Shown in pieces: positions 15,640 to 25,444 of a DNA stretch of 64,000 nucleotides (the first letter of the stretch is position 1; the number at the start of each line of letters is the position of its first letter). Below the pieces are notes generated by a model, which was given only the letters and a program-made list of their open reading frames with translations, did no database searches and was not told the DNA's origin. The stretch is from Hoyosella altamirensis (lineage in GTDB: Bacteria > Actinomycetota > Actinomycetes > Mycobacteriales > Mycobacteriaceae), in contig NZ_JACHWS010000001.1 of the NCBI RefSeq assembly GCF_014191505.1, positions 434,001-498,000 on the forward strand, in the 5' to 3' direction. A program made the position numbers and the translations under genes.

Positions 15640-17025
15640 ATGACCGGCATGGACAAGCTGGGTGACGAGTTTCTCGACGAGCTGCAGACAGAGCTCCCGA
15701 ATGTGTCGATCCTGACGGACCCGGACGTCACCGAGCCGTATCGGCGCGATTGGGCCAAGGATCCGGGTGCGGGGAGCCCCCGCGCCGTTATCCGCGCGAC
15801 TTGTACCGAGGATGTTCAGGCGGTGATGAGGTGGGCGTCGGCGCACCGGATTCCGGTCGTTCCGCGCGGGGCAGGTTCGGGACTGTCCGGGGGCGCGACG
15901 GCTGTCGACGGCGGGGTGGTTCTCACGACGGAGCAGATGCGAAGAATCGACGTCGATCCGGTTACCCGCATAGCGGTTGTGCAACCCGGTCTGCTGAACG
16001 CTGAAGTCAAGCGTGCTGTTGCCGAGCAGGGCTTGTGGTATCCGCCGGATCCGTCGTCGTTCGAGATCTGCTCGATTGGCGGCAATGCCGCCACGAATGC
16101 GGGCGGGCTCTGCTGCGTGAAGTACGGGGTCACGACCGATTACGTCCTCGGCCTGCAGGTCGTTCTGGCCGACGGTACGGCGGTACGTTTAGGCGGGCCC
16201 CGGCTGAAGGACGTTGCGGGGCTGTCTTTGACCAAACTGTTCGTCGGCAGCGAAGGCACGCTCGGAATCATCACCGAGATCACTCTTCGCCTTATCCCGC
16301 CGCAGCCTCCAGCGAGCACGGTTGTTGCGTCCTTCTCTTCCCTCGACGACGCGACGGCCTCGATTCTGGCAGTGACGCGGGTAATACGGCCAGCGATGCT
16401 GGAGTTTATGGACCAGACCTCCATCAATGCTGTCGAGGATGCGCTGAAAATGGGGCTTGACCGGGGCGCACAAGCGATGCTGATTGCGCAGTCCGATTCG
16501 CCCGGCGCGGACCGCACCCGTGAGGCGGAGTTCATCGCAGAAGCCTTCAGCCAGCACAACGCCACTGAAGTCTTCACCACGGATGACAAGGATGAAGGCG
16601 AGGCTTTCACTGCGGCGCGCCGATTCGCGATCCCGGCGGTTGAACGGAAGGGCCCTTTGCTGCTCGAAGACGTTGGTGTGCCGATCCCAGCACTTCCGGA
16701 GCTGCTCAGCGGGATCGCGAAGATCGCGGCTAATCGGGATGTCACCGTGGCTGTAATCGCGCATGCTGGGGACGGCAACACTCATCCGCTGATCGTGCAC
16801 GACCCTGCGGATGCCGATATGACGGCCCGGGCTCACCTCGCCTTCGGTGAGATCATGGATCTGGCGATCGCGCTCGGCGGCACCATCACTGGCGAGCACG
16901 GTGTCGGACGCCTGAAGAAAGCGTGGCTGCCGAACCAGGTTGGAGACGACGTCATGCTTCTGACCAGACGTATTAAAGAGGCACTCGATCCGGAGGGGAT
17001 CCTCAACCCCGGCTCGGTTCTGTAG
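15640..17025 (+). CDS. FAD-linked oxidase, GlcD/D-lactate dehydrogenase type
   Basis: A 461-residue flavoprotein of the VAO/PCMH family. The FAD-binding domain has VVPRGAGSGLSGGATAVDGGVV (about residues 70-90; the loop that holds the FAD pyrophosphate) and FVGSEGTLGIITEITLRL (about 203-220). The C-terminal FAD-oxidase domain has HAGDGNTHP (about 380-390) and GGTITGEHGVGRLKK (about 418-432), the usual motifs of glycolate and D-lactate oxidoreductases. It would oxidise a 2-hydroxy acid and pass electrons on. It is close in length to what I recall for Rv1257c of M. tuberculosis. The ATG at 15640 has GAGAGGCGG upstream and lies nine bases after the SDR stop, so the two are likely cotranscribed. 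Confidence 0.9.
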   Translation: MTGMDKLGDEFLDELQTELPNVSILTDPDVTEPYRRDWAKDPGAGSPRAVIRATCTEDVQAVMRWASAHRIPVVPRGAGSGLSGGATAVDGGVVLTTEQMRRIDVDPVTRIAVVQPGLLNAEVKRAVAEQGLWYPPDPSSFEICSIGGNAATNAGGLCCVKYGVTTDYVLGLQVVLADGTAVRLGGPRLKDVAGLSLTKLFVGSEGTLGIITEITLRLIPPQPPASTVVASFSSLDDATASILAVTRVIRPAMLEFMDQTSINAVEDALKMGLDRGAQAMLIAQSDSPGADRTREAEFIAEAFSQHNATEVFTTDDKDEGEAFTAARRFAIPAVERKGPLLLEDVGVPIPALPELLSGIAKIAANRDVTVAVIAHAGDGNTHPLIVHDPADADMTARAHLAFGEIMDLAIALGGTITGEHGVGRLKKAWLPNQVGDDVMLLTRRIKEALDPEGILNPGSVL

Positions 17026-17176
17026 TCGGGCCGACGTGGGCACTACTGGTGGGGTTGCTTTTTTCTGAGCGTGTACGAACGGTACAGATTCCCGGCCTAA
17101 ACGTACGTTTTGACCGTGCTCACGAAAAAGTGTCCCCTCGAGTGGCGGCACCGCGCGAGGGTGCGACACTTAGCAC

Positions 17177-19285
17177 ATGCGAAAGCAGTTGGGTGTCTGC
17201 AATCTATGTGAAGCAATCTGCGGCCTGGAGTACACGATCGACGCCGGACGCATCGTGTCGGTTCGCGGAAACCCCGATGATCCGCTTTCCCGCGGACATA
17301 TCTGCCCGAAAGCCGTCGCACTGCAGGATATTTACGATGACCCGGACCGTCTGAGAAACCCGGTGCGCCGAACGCCCCAAGGTGACTGGGAGCCCGTGAG
17401 CTGGAAGGAAGCGCTGAAGCTCGCCGCGACGAAGCTCGCTGGCGTTCAGAACAATTACGGAAACGATGCGGTCGCGCTCTATCTGGGCAATCCCAACGTG
17501 CACAGCCTCGGTGCACTGACACACGGCACACAGGTTGCGAGCGCGCTGCGCACGAAGAACACATTCAGCGCAACCTCAGTGGATCAGTTGCCCCATCAGC
17601 TGGTCAGCCACCTGATGTATGGGCATCAGCTGCTGATCCCTGTCCCCGACGTCGACCGAACCGATTTCCTCCTGGTCTTCGGAGCGAATCCGATGGCGTC
17701 CAATGGCAGTCTGATGACCGTCCCCGACTTCCCGAAGCGCGTGCGTGAACTCAAAGCACGAGGCGGCAAGATCGTGCTTTTCGACCCTCGACGTACGGAA
17801 ACCGCGAAAGTGGCGACAGAGCACCACTTCGTTCGCCCCGGAACTGACGCATTCGTCTTGCTGGCGATGCTCAACGTGCTCTTCAACGAAGGACTTACCA
17901 CCCAGCCGTTGCATGCCGAGGGCGTGGAAACCGTGCGCGCCGCGGTGGAGAGCTTTACGCCCGACAAAGCCGCCGCGGTTACTGGCGTTTCCGCTGACGT
18001 TATCCGGCGCGTCGCACGCGAATTCGCCGAGAGCGGGGCGGCCGCCGCGTACGGCCGCATCGGAGTGTCCACACAGGCGTTCGGGACAATCTGCGCCTGG
18101 GCGGTGCAGTGCCTGAACATCCTCACCGGCAACCTCGACCGCGCTGGCGGCGCGATGTTCACCGAACCAGCCATCGACCTCATCGAACGTGGGCTGCTGT
18201 CACGTGGTCACTTCGACAAATGGCGCAGCCGCGTCCGCGGCCTCCCCGAAGCCGGCGGCGAATTACCCGTCTCCACGCTGGCAGATGAAATCCTCACCCC
18301 CGGTGACGGTCAGGTCCGGGCACTCGTCACCATCGCGGGGAACCCTGTGCTGTCGACCCCGGACGGGAAGCGGCTGGGGGATGCCCTGAAGAGCCTGGAC
18401 TTCATGGTTGCCGTCGACTACTACATCAACGAAACCACCCAGCACGCCGATCTAATTCTTCCGCCCACATCCGCGCTGGAGCGAAACCACTACGACCTCG
18501 TCTTCCATCTGCTTGCAGTGCGGAACACTGCCCGCTTCACGCCCGCGTTGTTCCCCAAACCCAAAGGCGCGCGGGATGATTGGGAAATTTTCCGAGACCT
18601 GGCCCTGGGTGTCATCCACCGGCGCAAGCGCAAGCCCAAGCTTGCAAAACGGCTCACGATGGAAGTGCGCTTGAGGGTCTCGCCGACCCTGACCGTGGAC
18701 GGCCTGCTGCGAACGGGCCAGCGCAAACTGTCACTCAAGCAGCTGAAAGCACATCCCGAGGGTATCGACCTGGGCCCGCTGCGACCTGTCCTGCCGGGGC
18801 GTCTACGGACGAAGGACAAGCGCATTCAGCTCGCGCCGCAACTGTTGCTCGATGACCTCCATCGGCTCGCGGAAGTACCCGTCGCGGATGAGGGCGACCT
18901 CGTGCTGATTGGCCGCCGTCACCAGCGGGACTGTAACTCCTGGATGCACAACACGGAGCGGTTGACCAAAGGCAGGCCGCGGCACCAACTGCTGATCAAC
19001 CCGCAGGACCTCGCTGCTCGTAACCTCATAGACGGCGAATCAGTCACTGTGACGTCGCGCGTAGGTGAAGTGACCGTGGAAGTTCAGGCTACTGACGACA
19101 TGATGCCAGGTGTCGTCTCACTGCCGCACGGATACGGCCACGCAGCAAAAAACGTGAACCACCTGCATAACGCCGAGAAACTGCCGGGGGTGTCGATCAA
19201 CGATCTCACCGACCCGGAGTTGCTCGATGTCAGCGGAAACGCGGCTTTCAGCGGCGTTCCGGTACGCGTGGCCGCGGCACAGTGA
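17177..19285 (+). CDS. Molybdopterin-dependent oxidoreductase (FdhF/NasA-like, Rv0197 type)
   Basis: A 702-residue bis-MGD enzyme. The N-terminal [4Fe-4S] site is CNLCEAICG with a fourth Cys in GHICPKA (about residue 42). The molybdopterin domains include [28 protein letters not shown] and [15 protein letters not shown], and the C-terminal MGD-binding beta barrel has [17 protein letters not shown] and SLPHGYGH. At the place where formate dehydrogenases carry Cys or selenocysteine this protein reads [12 protein letters not shown], so neither residue is present. The substrate is therefore unclear. It stands alone, without a membrane or ferredoxin subunit. An AAACGTACGTTT palindrome at 17099-17110 lies in its upstream region. 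Confidence 0.88.
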   Translation: MRKQLGVCNLCEAICGLEYTIDAGRIVSVRGNPDDPLSRGHICPKAVALQDIYDDPDRLRNPVRRTPQGDWEPVSWKEALKLAATKLAGVQNNYGNDAVALYLGNPNVHSLGALTHGTQVASALRTKNTFSATSVDQLPHQLVSHLMYGHQLLIPVPDVDRTDFLLVFGANPMASNGSLMTVPDFPKRVRELKARGGKIVLFDPRRTETAKVATEHHFVRPGTDAFVLLAMLNVLFNEGLTTQPLHAEGVETVRAAVESFTPDKAAAVTGVSADVIRRVAREFAESGAAAAYGRIGVSTQAFGTICAWAVQCLNILTGNLDRAGGAMFTEPAIDLIERGLLSRGHFDKWRSRVRGLPEAGGELPVSTLADEILTPGDGQVRALVTIAGNPVLSTPDGKRLGDALKSLDFMVAVDYYINETTQHADLILPPTSALERNHYDLVFHLLAVRNTARFTPALFPKPKGARDDWEIFRDLALGVIHRRKRKPKLAKRLTMEVRLRVSPTLTVDGLLRTGQRKLSLKQLKAHPEGIDLGPLRPVLPGRLRTKDKRIQLAPQLLLDDLHRLAEVPVADEGDLVLIGRRHQRDCNSWMHNTERLTKGRPRHQLLINPQDLAARNLIDGESVTVTSRVGEVTVEVQATDDMMPGVVSLPHGYGHAAKNVNHLHNAEKLPGVSINDLTDPELLDVSGNAAFSGVPVRVAAAQ

Positions 19286-20393
19286 GATTCTTGCGGACCT
19301 CTCCGAGCAGCGCCTCCCACGACTGCTCGAACTTCGCAACGGCCTGCTTTTCCAGCAACTCGAAGACGTCGGGAAGGGCAATTCCGAGCGCGGTGAGCGA
19401 TTCCATGTCTTCAGCAGCAAGCGAGTAGTTCGGCGTGACGGTGTCGCCCTTGATTGTTCCCTGATTGGCCACAGCCTCGATCGTGGCCAGTGGTGCGGTG
19501 TTCACCGTGCCGGCCGCGACGATTTCGGTCACGTAGCGCGCTGGGTCGTAGGCGGGGTCTTTGACTCCGGTGGACGCCCACAGCGGACGCTGCTTGTTCG
19601 CGCCTACGGCGGCCAGATCCGCCCACCGCCTGGCTGCGAACGTTTCTTCATGCAACTGATAGGCGAGGCGTGCGTTGGCAATCGCGGCCCTGCCCAGCAG
19701 TGCTGTGGCTTCAGCCGAGCCGATCTCCTTCAGCTGCCGATCGATTTCGGTGTCGACGCGCGAAATAAAGAATGACGCTACGGAGTGGATGGTGGACACG
19801 TCGCGCCCGTTCGCATGAGCACTCTCGAGTCCAGCGATGTACGCCTCCATTACTTGTGCGTAGCGTTGCGCCGAGAAGATCAGTGTGACGTTGACACTGA
19901 TGCCCTCTGCAATCACTGAGGTAATGGCCGGCAGGCCCGCGAGGGTTGCCGGGATTTTGATCATCAGGTTCGGGCGGTCGACGAGGCGTGCCAGCTCTAG
20001 GGCCTGCATGATCGTCGCCTCCGAGTCATCAGCGAGGCGGGGATCGACTTCGAGTGAGACCCGGCCATCGACACCGCCAGTTGCCTCGAAGACGGGAGCA
20101 AGGACATCCGCGGCCTCGCGGACATCGTCGGTTGTGATTTGACGAACCGTGTCGTCGACGCTGGCGCCTGCGGCTGCGAGCGCGGTCAGCTGCTCACGAT
20201 ACGCAGGTCCGTCGGACATCGCTGCCTGGAAGATTGTGGGATTCGTCGTCACTCCGACGATGTTGCGTGTCGCTACGAGTTCCGCCAGTCGGCCGGAGCG
20301 GATAAGTCCGCGGGAGAGGTCGTCGAGCCAGAGCGAAACGCCATGGGCGGAGAGTTGGGAGAGTGCGTCAGACGCGGGCAGTACGGAAGTCAT
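19248..20393 (-). CDS. tal: Transaldolase
   Basis: A 381-residue enzyme of the long bacterial transaldolase type. It transfers a dihydroxyacetone unit between sugar phosphates in the pentose phosphate pathway. The N-terminal motif is [13 protein letters not shown] (about residues 43-55); the Schiff-base lysine is in NLMIKIPAT (about 141); [21 protein letters not shown] and WASTGVKDP follow. The ATG at 20393 has AAAGGA upstream. It overlaps the end of tkt by 26 bases, so the two are translated from one message, in the tkt-tal order of Rv1449c-Rv1448c. The last 38 bases overlap the molybdopterin gene on the other strand. Confidence 0.95.
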   Translation of the reverse strand: MTSVLPASDALSQLSAHGVSLWLDDLSRGLIRSGRLAELVATRNIVGVTTNPTIFQAAMSDGPAYREQLTALAAAGASVDDTVRQITTDDVREAADVLAPVFEATGGVDGRVSLEVDPRLADDSEATIMQALELARLVDRPNLMIKIPATLAGLPAITSVIAEGISVNVTLIFSAQRYAQVMEAYIAGLESAHANGRDVSTIHSVASFFISRVDTEIDRQLKEIGSAEATALLGRAAIANARLAYQLHEETFAARRWADLAAVGANKQRPLWASTGVKDPAYDPARYVTEIVAAGTVNTAPLATIEAVANQGTIKGDTVTPNYSLAAEDMESLTALGIALPDVFELLEKQAVAKFEQSWEALLGEVRKNLTVPRPRVPERR

Positions 20394-22515
20394 TGTTCCA
20401 GGTTCCTTTCGATGAAGTGTCAACAGCTGCGAGCGAATCTTTCGCGGCAGCCACCGCGGCCTCGGCGGTGATGCCGAATTCGCGGTACAGGGTTGTGAAA
20501 TCGGCTGAGGCGCCGTAATGCTCGAGGGAGACGGTTCGTCCGAGGCGCCCTATGAAGCGCCACCAGGGCTGGGAGATGCCAGCCTCGATGGAGACGCGCG
20601 CATCGACGGACCGTGGCAGTACCGAGTCGATGTAATCCGGATCCTGCGCGTCGAACCACTCGACGCACGGCATGGATACGACACGCACACCAATTCCCTC
20701 GCGGTGTAGTGCATCGCGAGCGGCGAGTGCGATCTGGACCTCACTGCCCGTCGCGATCAGGATCACGTCGAGGTCACCGTCCGCGTCGGCGAGAATGTAT
20801 CCGCCCCGGCGCACCCCGTCGTATTGGGTGTCAGCGAGGACGGGGACTGCCTGTCGGGTCAGGCACAACCCGACTGGTCCGGCGTGCCAGTCGCTTTGGC
20901 GTTCGATGATCGCCCGCCACGCGAATGCAGTTTCATTGGCGTCAGCAGGCCGGACAACGGCCAGGCCGGGTATGCCCCGCAACGCCGCCAGGTGTTCGAC
21001 TGGCTGGTGGGTCGGGCCGTCCTCGCCGAGACCGATCGAGTCGTGCGTCCACACATAGGTGACCGGAGCTTCCATGATTGCAGCGAGCCGGACTGCGCCG
21101 CGCATGTAGTCCGAGAAAGTCAGGAAAGTGCCGCCGTACGGCCGGGTCGGGCCGTGAAGGGCAATGCCCGTCAGGATTGCGCCCATTGCGTGTTCGCGAA
21201 CCCCGAAATGCAGTGTCCGGCCGTAGGGCTGAGCTTTCCACTGCCTCGTCTCCGCTGCAGCCGGACCGAATGAATCCGAACCGGCGATGGTGGTGTTATT
21301 TGATTCGGCGAGGTCCGCGGAACCGCCCCACAGTTCGGGCAGTACGGGTCCGAGCGCTGACAGGACTTTGCCTGAAGCGGCGCGTGTCGCCATCCCCTTC
21401 GCGTCGCGTTCCCACGAAGGCAGGACGCTCGCCCATGCGTCGGGCAATTCCCGGCTGCAGAGACGGTCATGCAGTGCCTTACGCTCCGGGTTGCCGGCTG
21501 CCCACGCGTCGAAGGCATGCTGCCATCTGCTCTTCGCGGCGGCTCCGCGGTCGCGGACTGAGCGTGTATGCGCGATGACTGCATCGCCCACCTCGAAGGA
21601 CTCCGACGGGTCGAAGCCGAGCGTCCTTTTGATCGCCGCGACTTCCTCTTCGCCGAGCGCGGCGCCGTGGACTTTGCCGGTGTTCATTAGCTTCGGCGCG
21701 GGATAGCCGATGACGGTGCGCAGCTGTATGAAGGATGGGCGTGATGTTTCAGCCTGTGCTTGAGTGATGGCATCGAGGATGCCCGCGACGTTTTCGCCAC
21801 CGTCGACCTTCTGGACGTGCCAGCCGTACGCTTCGTAGCGCGCCGCGACGTCTTCGCTGAGGGCGATTCTCGTGTCGTCTTCGATCGAGATCTGGTTGTC
21901 GTCGTAGAAGACGATGAGGTTGCCGAGTTGCTGGCGTCCAGCGAGAGACGATGCTTCCGCGGTGACGCCCTCTTCGATGTCTCCGTCTGAAGCTATGACG
22001 TAAATGAAGTGGTCGAACAGGGATTCACCAGCAGCGGGAACCGGATCGAACAATCCACGTTCACGCCGCGCGGCCATTGCCATTCCGACTGCGGACGCCA
22101 GGCCCTGCCCGAGTGGGCCTGTCGTGATCTCCACACCTGCCGTGTGGTGCAGCTCAGGGTGTCCCGGGGTGAGCGATCCCCACGTGCGCAGCGACTTGAG
22201 GTCGTCGAGTTGGAGGCCGTATCCAGCGAGGTAGAGCTGGATGTACAGCGTGAGCGACGAGTGCCCGCAGGACAGAACGAATCGGTCGCGGCCAGCCCAC
22301 GTGGGATCCGCGGGGTCGTGCCGCATCACACGCTGAAACAAGGTGTACGCCAAGGGCGCGAGGGACATGGCAGTCCCGGGGTGTCCGTGCCCGGCCTTCT
22401 GAACCGCGTCGGCGGCGAGCACACGCGCCGTGTCGACCGTGTGAGTCTCTAGATCCGTCCAGTCTGTGGGGACGTTTCGCGCTGTCAGCGCCGGGATATC
22501 GGCGGTGGATGTCAT
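20368..22515 (-). CDS. tkt: Transketolase
   Basis: A 715-residue thiamine diphosphate enzyme that moves two-carbon units in the pentose phosphate pathway. The pyrophosphate domain has [14 protein letters not shown] (about residues 43-56) and the ThDP motif GDGDIEEG-type sequence [13 protein letters not shown] (about 175-187). The pyrimidine domain has [19 protein letters not shown] with the catalytic Glu, [20 protein letters not shown] and [12 protein letters not shown]. The C-terminal domain ends near [21 protein letters not shown] precedes the ATG at 22515. It heads the tkt-tal operon and is divergent from a SorC-type regulator with paired operator-like sites between them. Confidence 0.97.
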   Translation of the reverse strand: MTSTADIPALTARNVPTDWTDLETHTVDTARVLAADAVQKAGHGHPGTAMSLAPLAYTLFQRVMRHDPADPTWAGRDRFVLSCGHSSLTLYIQLYLAGYGLQLDDLKSLRTWGSLTPGHPELHHTAGVEITTGPLGQGLASAVGMAMAARRERGLFDPVPAAGESLFDHFIYVIASDGDIEEGVTAEASSLAGRQQLGNLIVFYDDNQISIEDDTRIALSEDVAARYEAYGWHVQKVDGGENVAGILDAITQAQAETSRPSFIQLRTVIGYPAPKLMNTGKVHGAALGEEEVAAIKRTLGFDPSESFEVGDAVIAHTRSVRDRGAAAKSRWQHAFDAWAAGNPERKALHDRLCSRELPDAWASVLPSWERDAKGMATRAASGKVLSALGPVLPELWGGSADLAESNNTTIAGSDSFGPAAAETRQWKAQPYGRTLHFGVREHAMGAILTGIALHGPTRPYGGTFLTFSDYMRGAVRLAAIMEAPVTYVWTHDSIGLGEDGPTHQPVEHLAALRGIPGLAVVRPADANETAFAWRAIIERQSDWHAGPVGLCLTRQAVPVLADTQYDGVRRGGYILADADGDLDVILIATGSEVQIALAARDALHREGIGVRVVSMPCVEWFDAQDPDYIDSVLPRSVDARVSIEAGISQPWWRFIGRLGRTVSLEHYGASADFTTLYREFGITAEAAVAAAKDSLAAVDTSSKGTWNNDFRTARV

Positions 22516-22581
22516 GAAGAGACCTTTCTGGGGTGGCCTGTCGCTGAGCCTCGCGGCGACTTCAGTATGTGCGCGAAGAAA

Positions 22582-22613
22582 TCATATGTGCAACCAAGAT
22601 GCTCATATGAGCA
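22582..22613. promoter_or_regulatory. Paired TCATATG sites, likely operator for the SorC regulator
   Basis: TGCTCATATGAGCA at 22600-22613 is a perfect 14-bp palindrome. TCATATGTGCA at 22582-22592 repeats its right half exactly two helical turns (21 bp) upstream. A TAGGAT -10-like element at 22617-22622 follows, six bases before the regulator start. The sites lie between tkt and the regulator, so the protein may control both. Confidence 0.65.
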
Positions 22614-22628
22614 CGATAGGATTGCCGA

Positions 22629-23570
22629 ATGGCGTCAGGCATGGGACCCGACGAGCTTGTCCGGCTCGCACATATCGCTCGGCAGCACTTCGTAGCAGGA
22701 AAAACCCGGATCGAGATTGCTGAGGAACTCGGACTGAGCCGGTTCAAGGTTGGCCGGCTCCTCGATGACGCCATCAGCTCGGGAATTGTCCGGTTTGAGA
22801 TCGCGGTTCCAGGACCGATCGACGACGAGAGGTCGTCCGCTCTTCAGCGGCAGTACGCACTTAAACGTGCGGTGGTAGTGCGAACCCCCACGGAACTGCC
22901 GGATGCAGTTCAGGAACAACTCGGCCGCGTCGGGGCCGATCTGCTGCGAGAGATCGCGGGCCCGGACGACATTCTCGGCTTAACGGCCGGGCGTACCCTC
23001 AACCAGCTCGGCCAGGCGCTGACGTCGTTCGCGATCGGGGAGGTCGTGCAACTCGCTGGCGTCGCAGGGCCAGTACAAGCGACGGGTGTCGAGGTCATCC
23101 GGCGTGTGAGCACCGTCGCGCACGGTCGCGCGTGGACGCTGTACGCGCCACTCATTGCATCCGACATCGGTGCGGCGGAGGCGATTCGCCGTCAGCACGA
23201 CGTCGCCCAGACGCTCAGGCAGTTCGACCGAGTAACCGTCGCGGTCGTGGCGATCGGCAGCTGGGATCCTCCCGATTCGCAGTTCTACGACAACCTGGGA
23301 ATCACGCCGGCGCGACGGAACGCGCTGGAAGACAAAGGCGTCGTGGCCGACATTGGTGCCATCCTCATCGATGGCCAAGGCCGGGTCGTTGATGACGTCC
23401 AGCAACAATGCATCTCTATCGACGCAGCAGGTCTGCGTCGAATTCCCGAGGTTGTCGGTATTGCGGGCGGCGGGCGAAAAACCGGCGCGGTGCGCGCCGC
23501 GCTGGCGTCAGGCCTGATCAACTCGCTGGTGACTGACTCCGCCCTGGCCGCGCGGTTGCTGGAGGAGTAG
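22629..23570 (+). CDS. SorC/DeoR-family sugar-responsive regulator
   Basis: A 313-residue regulator. The N-terminal helix-turn-helix (about residues 15-50) reads GKTRIEIAEELGLSRFKVGRLLDD, and a C-terminal sugar-phosphate-binding domain (about 60-310) contains LGLTAGRTLNQLG, VVAIGSWDPPDSQFYD and VVGIAGGGRKTGAVRAAL, typical of the SorC/CggR type. Such proteins respond to phosphorylated sugars. Divergence from tkt-tal suggests it senses a pentose phosphate or glycolytic intermediate; that is inference. The ATG at 22629 has a TAGGAT element six bases upstream, suggesting a leaderless message; an ATG four codons later is an alternative. It ends at a long inverted repeat. Confidence 0.9.
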   Translation: MASGMGPDELVRLAHIARQHFVAGKTRIEIAEELGLSRFKVGRLLDDAISSGIVRFEIAVPGPIDDERSSALQRQYALKRAVVVRTPTELPDAVQEQLGRVGADLLREIAGPDDILGLTAGRTLNQLGQALTSFAIGEVVQLAGVAGPVQATGVEVIRRVSTVAHGRAWTLYAPLIASDIGAAEAIRRQHDVAQTLRQFDRVTVAVVAIGSWDPPDSQFYDNLGITPARRNALEDKGVVADIGAILIDGQGRVVDDVQQQCISIDAAGLRRIPEVVGIAGGGRKTGAVRAALASGLINSLVTDSALAARLLEE

Positions 23571-23613
23571 ACGTCGAATGGCGTGTCGCGCCCCCGGGCC
23601 CGTATAGCGCGGA

Positions 23614-23670
23614 CCACCTCTGAGCGACAGATCGCAAAATGGACGGGCTTTTTCTGTCGCTGCGAGGTGG
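23614..23670. terminator. 17-bp inverted repeat between convergent genes
   Basis: Arms 23614-23630 and 23654-23670 pair over 17 bases with two adjacent mismatches; the 23-base loop carries a T5 run. It sits between the SorC regulator (ends 23570) and a crotonase (ends 23680), so a two-way terminator is likely. Its shape resembles the repeat at 13794-13863. Confidence 0.55.
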
Positions 23671-23679
23671 GCGCAACGA

Positions 23680-24693
23680 TCATCGGTCAGAGCGCGACTC
23701 TGTTTTCCCATCGCCGAACGCTTCGTCGCGTTCGCGCACGGCGTGCCGGAAACCCTCTCTCATTGAACGCATCTGGAACTCGTACCCCTCGCGGGTGTGG
23801 CGGGAGATACCGTCGAAGACGGTGCTGATCATGGTTGAGTTTGCGACTCCCTGAGCGATTAACGCGCTGTTGAGTGCAAGCTTCGCCATGATCAGCTGGT
23901 TGATGGGCATCATGGCGATGCGTTCCAGCAGCGCCTCTGTCCGTTCGTCCAGGTTCTCGGCCGGGCAGGATTCAACTGCAAGCCCCCATTCCGCAGCCTG
24001 CTTCCCAGTGAGGCAATCACCGGTGAGCAGCAGTCGTTTCGCGCGCTGATCGCCGAGCCTGTGAGCCCACATTCCGGCGGCGGGAATGCCCCACACGCGG
24101 GTTGGCGGGTAGCCGATCTTCGTGTCATCCGCGCAAATGATCTGATCGGCGTACAGCGCGATATCCGTTCCGCCTGCAACGCAGAAGCCGTGCAGCTTCG
24201 CGACGACCGGCTTGTTGGCGTGGAGCAGGCTGGAGAATCCACGGTTGAAGCGGCTCATCATGGCGTAGTCGACCATGGGATCCCAGGTGTTGCCTGGAAT
24301 ATGGTTGCGGGCTTGCACAACTGGGTCGAGAACGGTTCCTTCGGTGTGCTGCCCAGATTCGGCCTGAAAACCCGCTTCAGCAAAGATACCGAGGTCGTAG
24401 CCCCCGCAGAACCCTTTCCCGCGCCCCGACACGACCGTGACGTGGATCCGCGGGTCGAGGTCTGCACGTTCGATGGCGTGCGCGAGGTCGAGAGGGGTGT
24501 CGGCCGTGATTGCGTTTCCGCGCTCTGGACGGTTGAAGGTAATTCGCGCGACGCGTCCGTCGCGCTTGTAGGTCAGTGTGGGGTAGGTGGCCTCATCGGC
24601 GGGCTCCGGTCTGCCTTCATAGAGCCCGCTGGACGGTTCTCGCCATCCCGCGGGTCTGCTGCCGAGAGCGTCACTGTTATGCGAAGTTTCCAT
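23680..24693 (-). CDS. Enoyl-CoA hydratase/isomerase family protein (long form)
   Basis: A 337-residue crotonase-fold protein with an N-terminal extension of about 45 residues before YKRDGRVARITFNRPERGNAI. The oxyanion-hole segments are GRGKGFCGGYDL (about residues 99-110) and LHGFCVAGGTDIALYADQII (about 176-195). An insertion of about 50 residues lies between them (HTEGTVLDPVVQARNHIPGN). The catalytic-Glu region reads GYPPTRVWGIPAAGMWAH and lacks the usual Glu pair, so the reaction may not be hydration. The ATG at 24693 overlaps the preceding crotonase by 17 bases, so these genes form an operon with the acyl-CoA dehydrogenase further upstream. Confidence 0.85.
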   Translation of the reverse strand: METSHNSDALGSRPAGWREPSSGLYEGRPEPADEATYPTLTYKRDGRVARITFNRPERGNAITADTPLDLAHAIERADLDPRIHVTVVSGRGKGFCGGYDLGIFAEAGFQAESGQHTEGTVLDPVVQARNHIPGNTWDPMVDYAMMSRFNRGFSSLLHANKPVVAKLHGFCVAGGTDIALYADQIICADDTKIGYPPTRVWGIPAAGMWAHRLGDQRAKRLLLTGDCLTGKQAAEWGLAVESCPAENLDERTEALLERIAMMPINQLIMAKLALNSALIAQGVANSTMISTVFDGISRHTREGYEFQMRSMREGFRHAVRERDEAFGDGKTESRSDR

Positions 24694-25444
24694 GTCGGCC
24701 CTCCCCGGAAGCGAACCTTCCAGCACCTGTGAACGTATCGGCAGAAATAGAGATCATGCCCCGCTGCCACTCGTTGACCAAGGCCTGCTGCAGGGTGAGT
24801 GATTCTTGCTCATAGCTTGCCAATCGATCCTGACGCATACAGGTTTGCGGGAAAGCAGCCATCTGGCTGGCCAGGTCAATCGCGGTGTCGAGAACGTTGC
24901 CGGGTTCGCTGACTCGGTTCACAAGTCCCATGCGCAACGCTTCCGCGGCGTCCACTGGTCGCCCAGTCAGGATCATGTCCAGCGCGTGGGAGTGGCCGAT
25001 CAGCCGGGGGAGGCGCACGGTGCCGCCGTCGATCAGCGGCACTCCCCACCGTCGGCAGAACACGCCAAACACCGCGGCAGGGTCCGCGACGCGGAGGTCC
25101 GCCCAGATCGCCAGCTCGAGTCCGCCCGCTACGGCGTAGCCCTCGACGGCCGCGATGACGGGCTTGCTCAGCAACAGCCGCGTGGGCCCCATGCCAGCGG
25201 GCCCGTCCTCGTGCGGCTGGGAAATCTGCACATCGCCTCGCGCGACTGCTTTGAGGTCCGCACCTGCGCAGAAGTTCCCTCCAGCACCGTAGAGAATCGC
25301 AACTGATGCGGTGTCGTCACGATCGAACTCGTTGAACGCCTCGGTCAGTGCTCGTGCATGGTGATGGTCGATCGCGTTGCGGACGTCGGGCCGGTCAATC
25401 GTCACGATGGTGACGGGTCCGCGTTTGCTGACGGTGATGCTCAT
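24677..25444 (-). CDS. Enoyl-CoA hydratase/isomerase family protein
   Basis: A 255-residue crotonase. It starts MSITVSKRGPVTIVTIDRPDVRNAI, has the first oxyanion segment YGAGGNFCAGADLKAVA (about residues 55-70) and the second EGYAVAGGLELAIWADLRVA (about 99-118). Around the normal catalytic position it reads FCRRWGVPLIDGGTVRLPRLIG, as in many EchA-type proteins of mycobacteria. It would act on an unsaturated or branched acyl-CoA. It overlaps the acyl-CoA dehydrogenase start region by four bases (ATGA) and the next crotonase by 17, so the three are one translationally coupled unit under the TetR regulator next door. Confidence 0.9.
   Translation of the reverse strand: MSITVSKRGPVTIVTIDRPDVRNAIDHHHARALTEAFNEFDRDDTASVAILYGAGGNFCAGADLKAVARGDVQISQPHEDGPAGMGPTRLLLSKPVIAAVEGYAVAGGLELAIWADLRVADPAAVFGVFCRRWGVPLIDGGTVRLPRLIGHSHALDMILTGRPVDAAEALRMGLVNRVSEPGNVLDTAIDLASQMAAFPQTCMRQDRLASYEQESLTLQQALVNEWQRGMISISADTFTGAGRFASGEGRHGNFA

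Noticed and set aside
17099-17110. AAACGTACGTTT palindrome upstream of the molybdopterin gene
   Set aside because: Perfect over 12 bp and possibly an operator, but there is no neighbouring regulator and only one copy, so it is not called as a separate site.
24061-24732. A 223-codon plus-strand frame over the crotonase gene
   Set aside because: Antisense to a protein with both oxyanion-hole segments; no support of its own.
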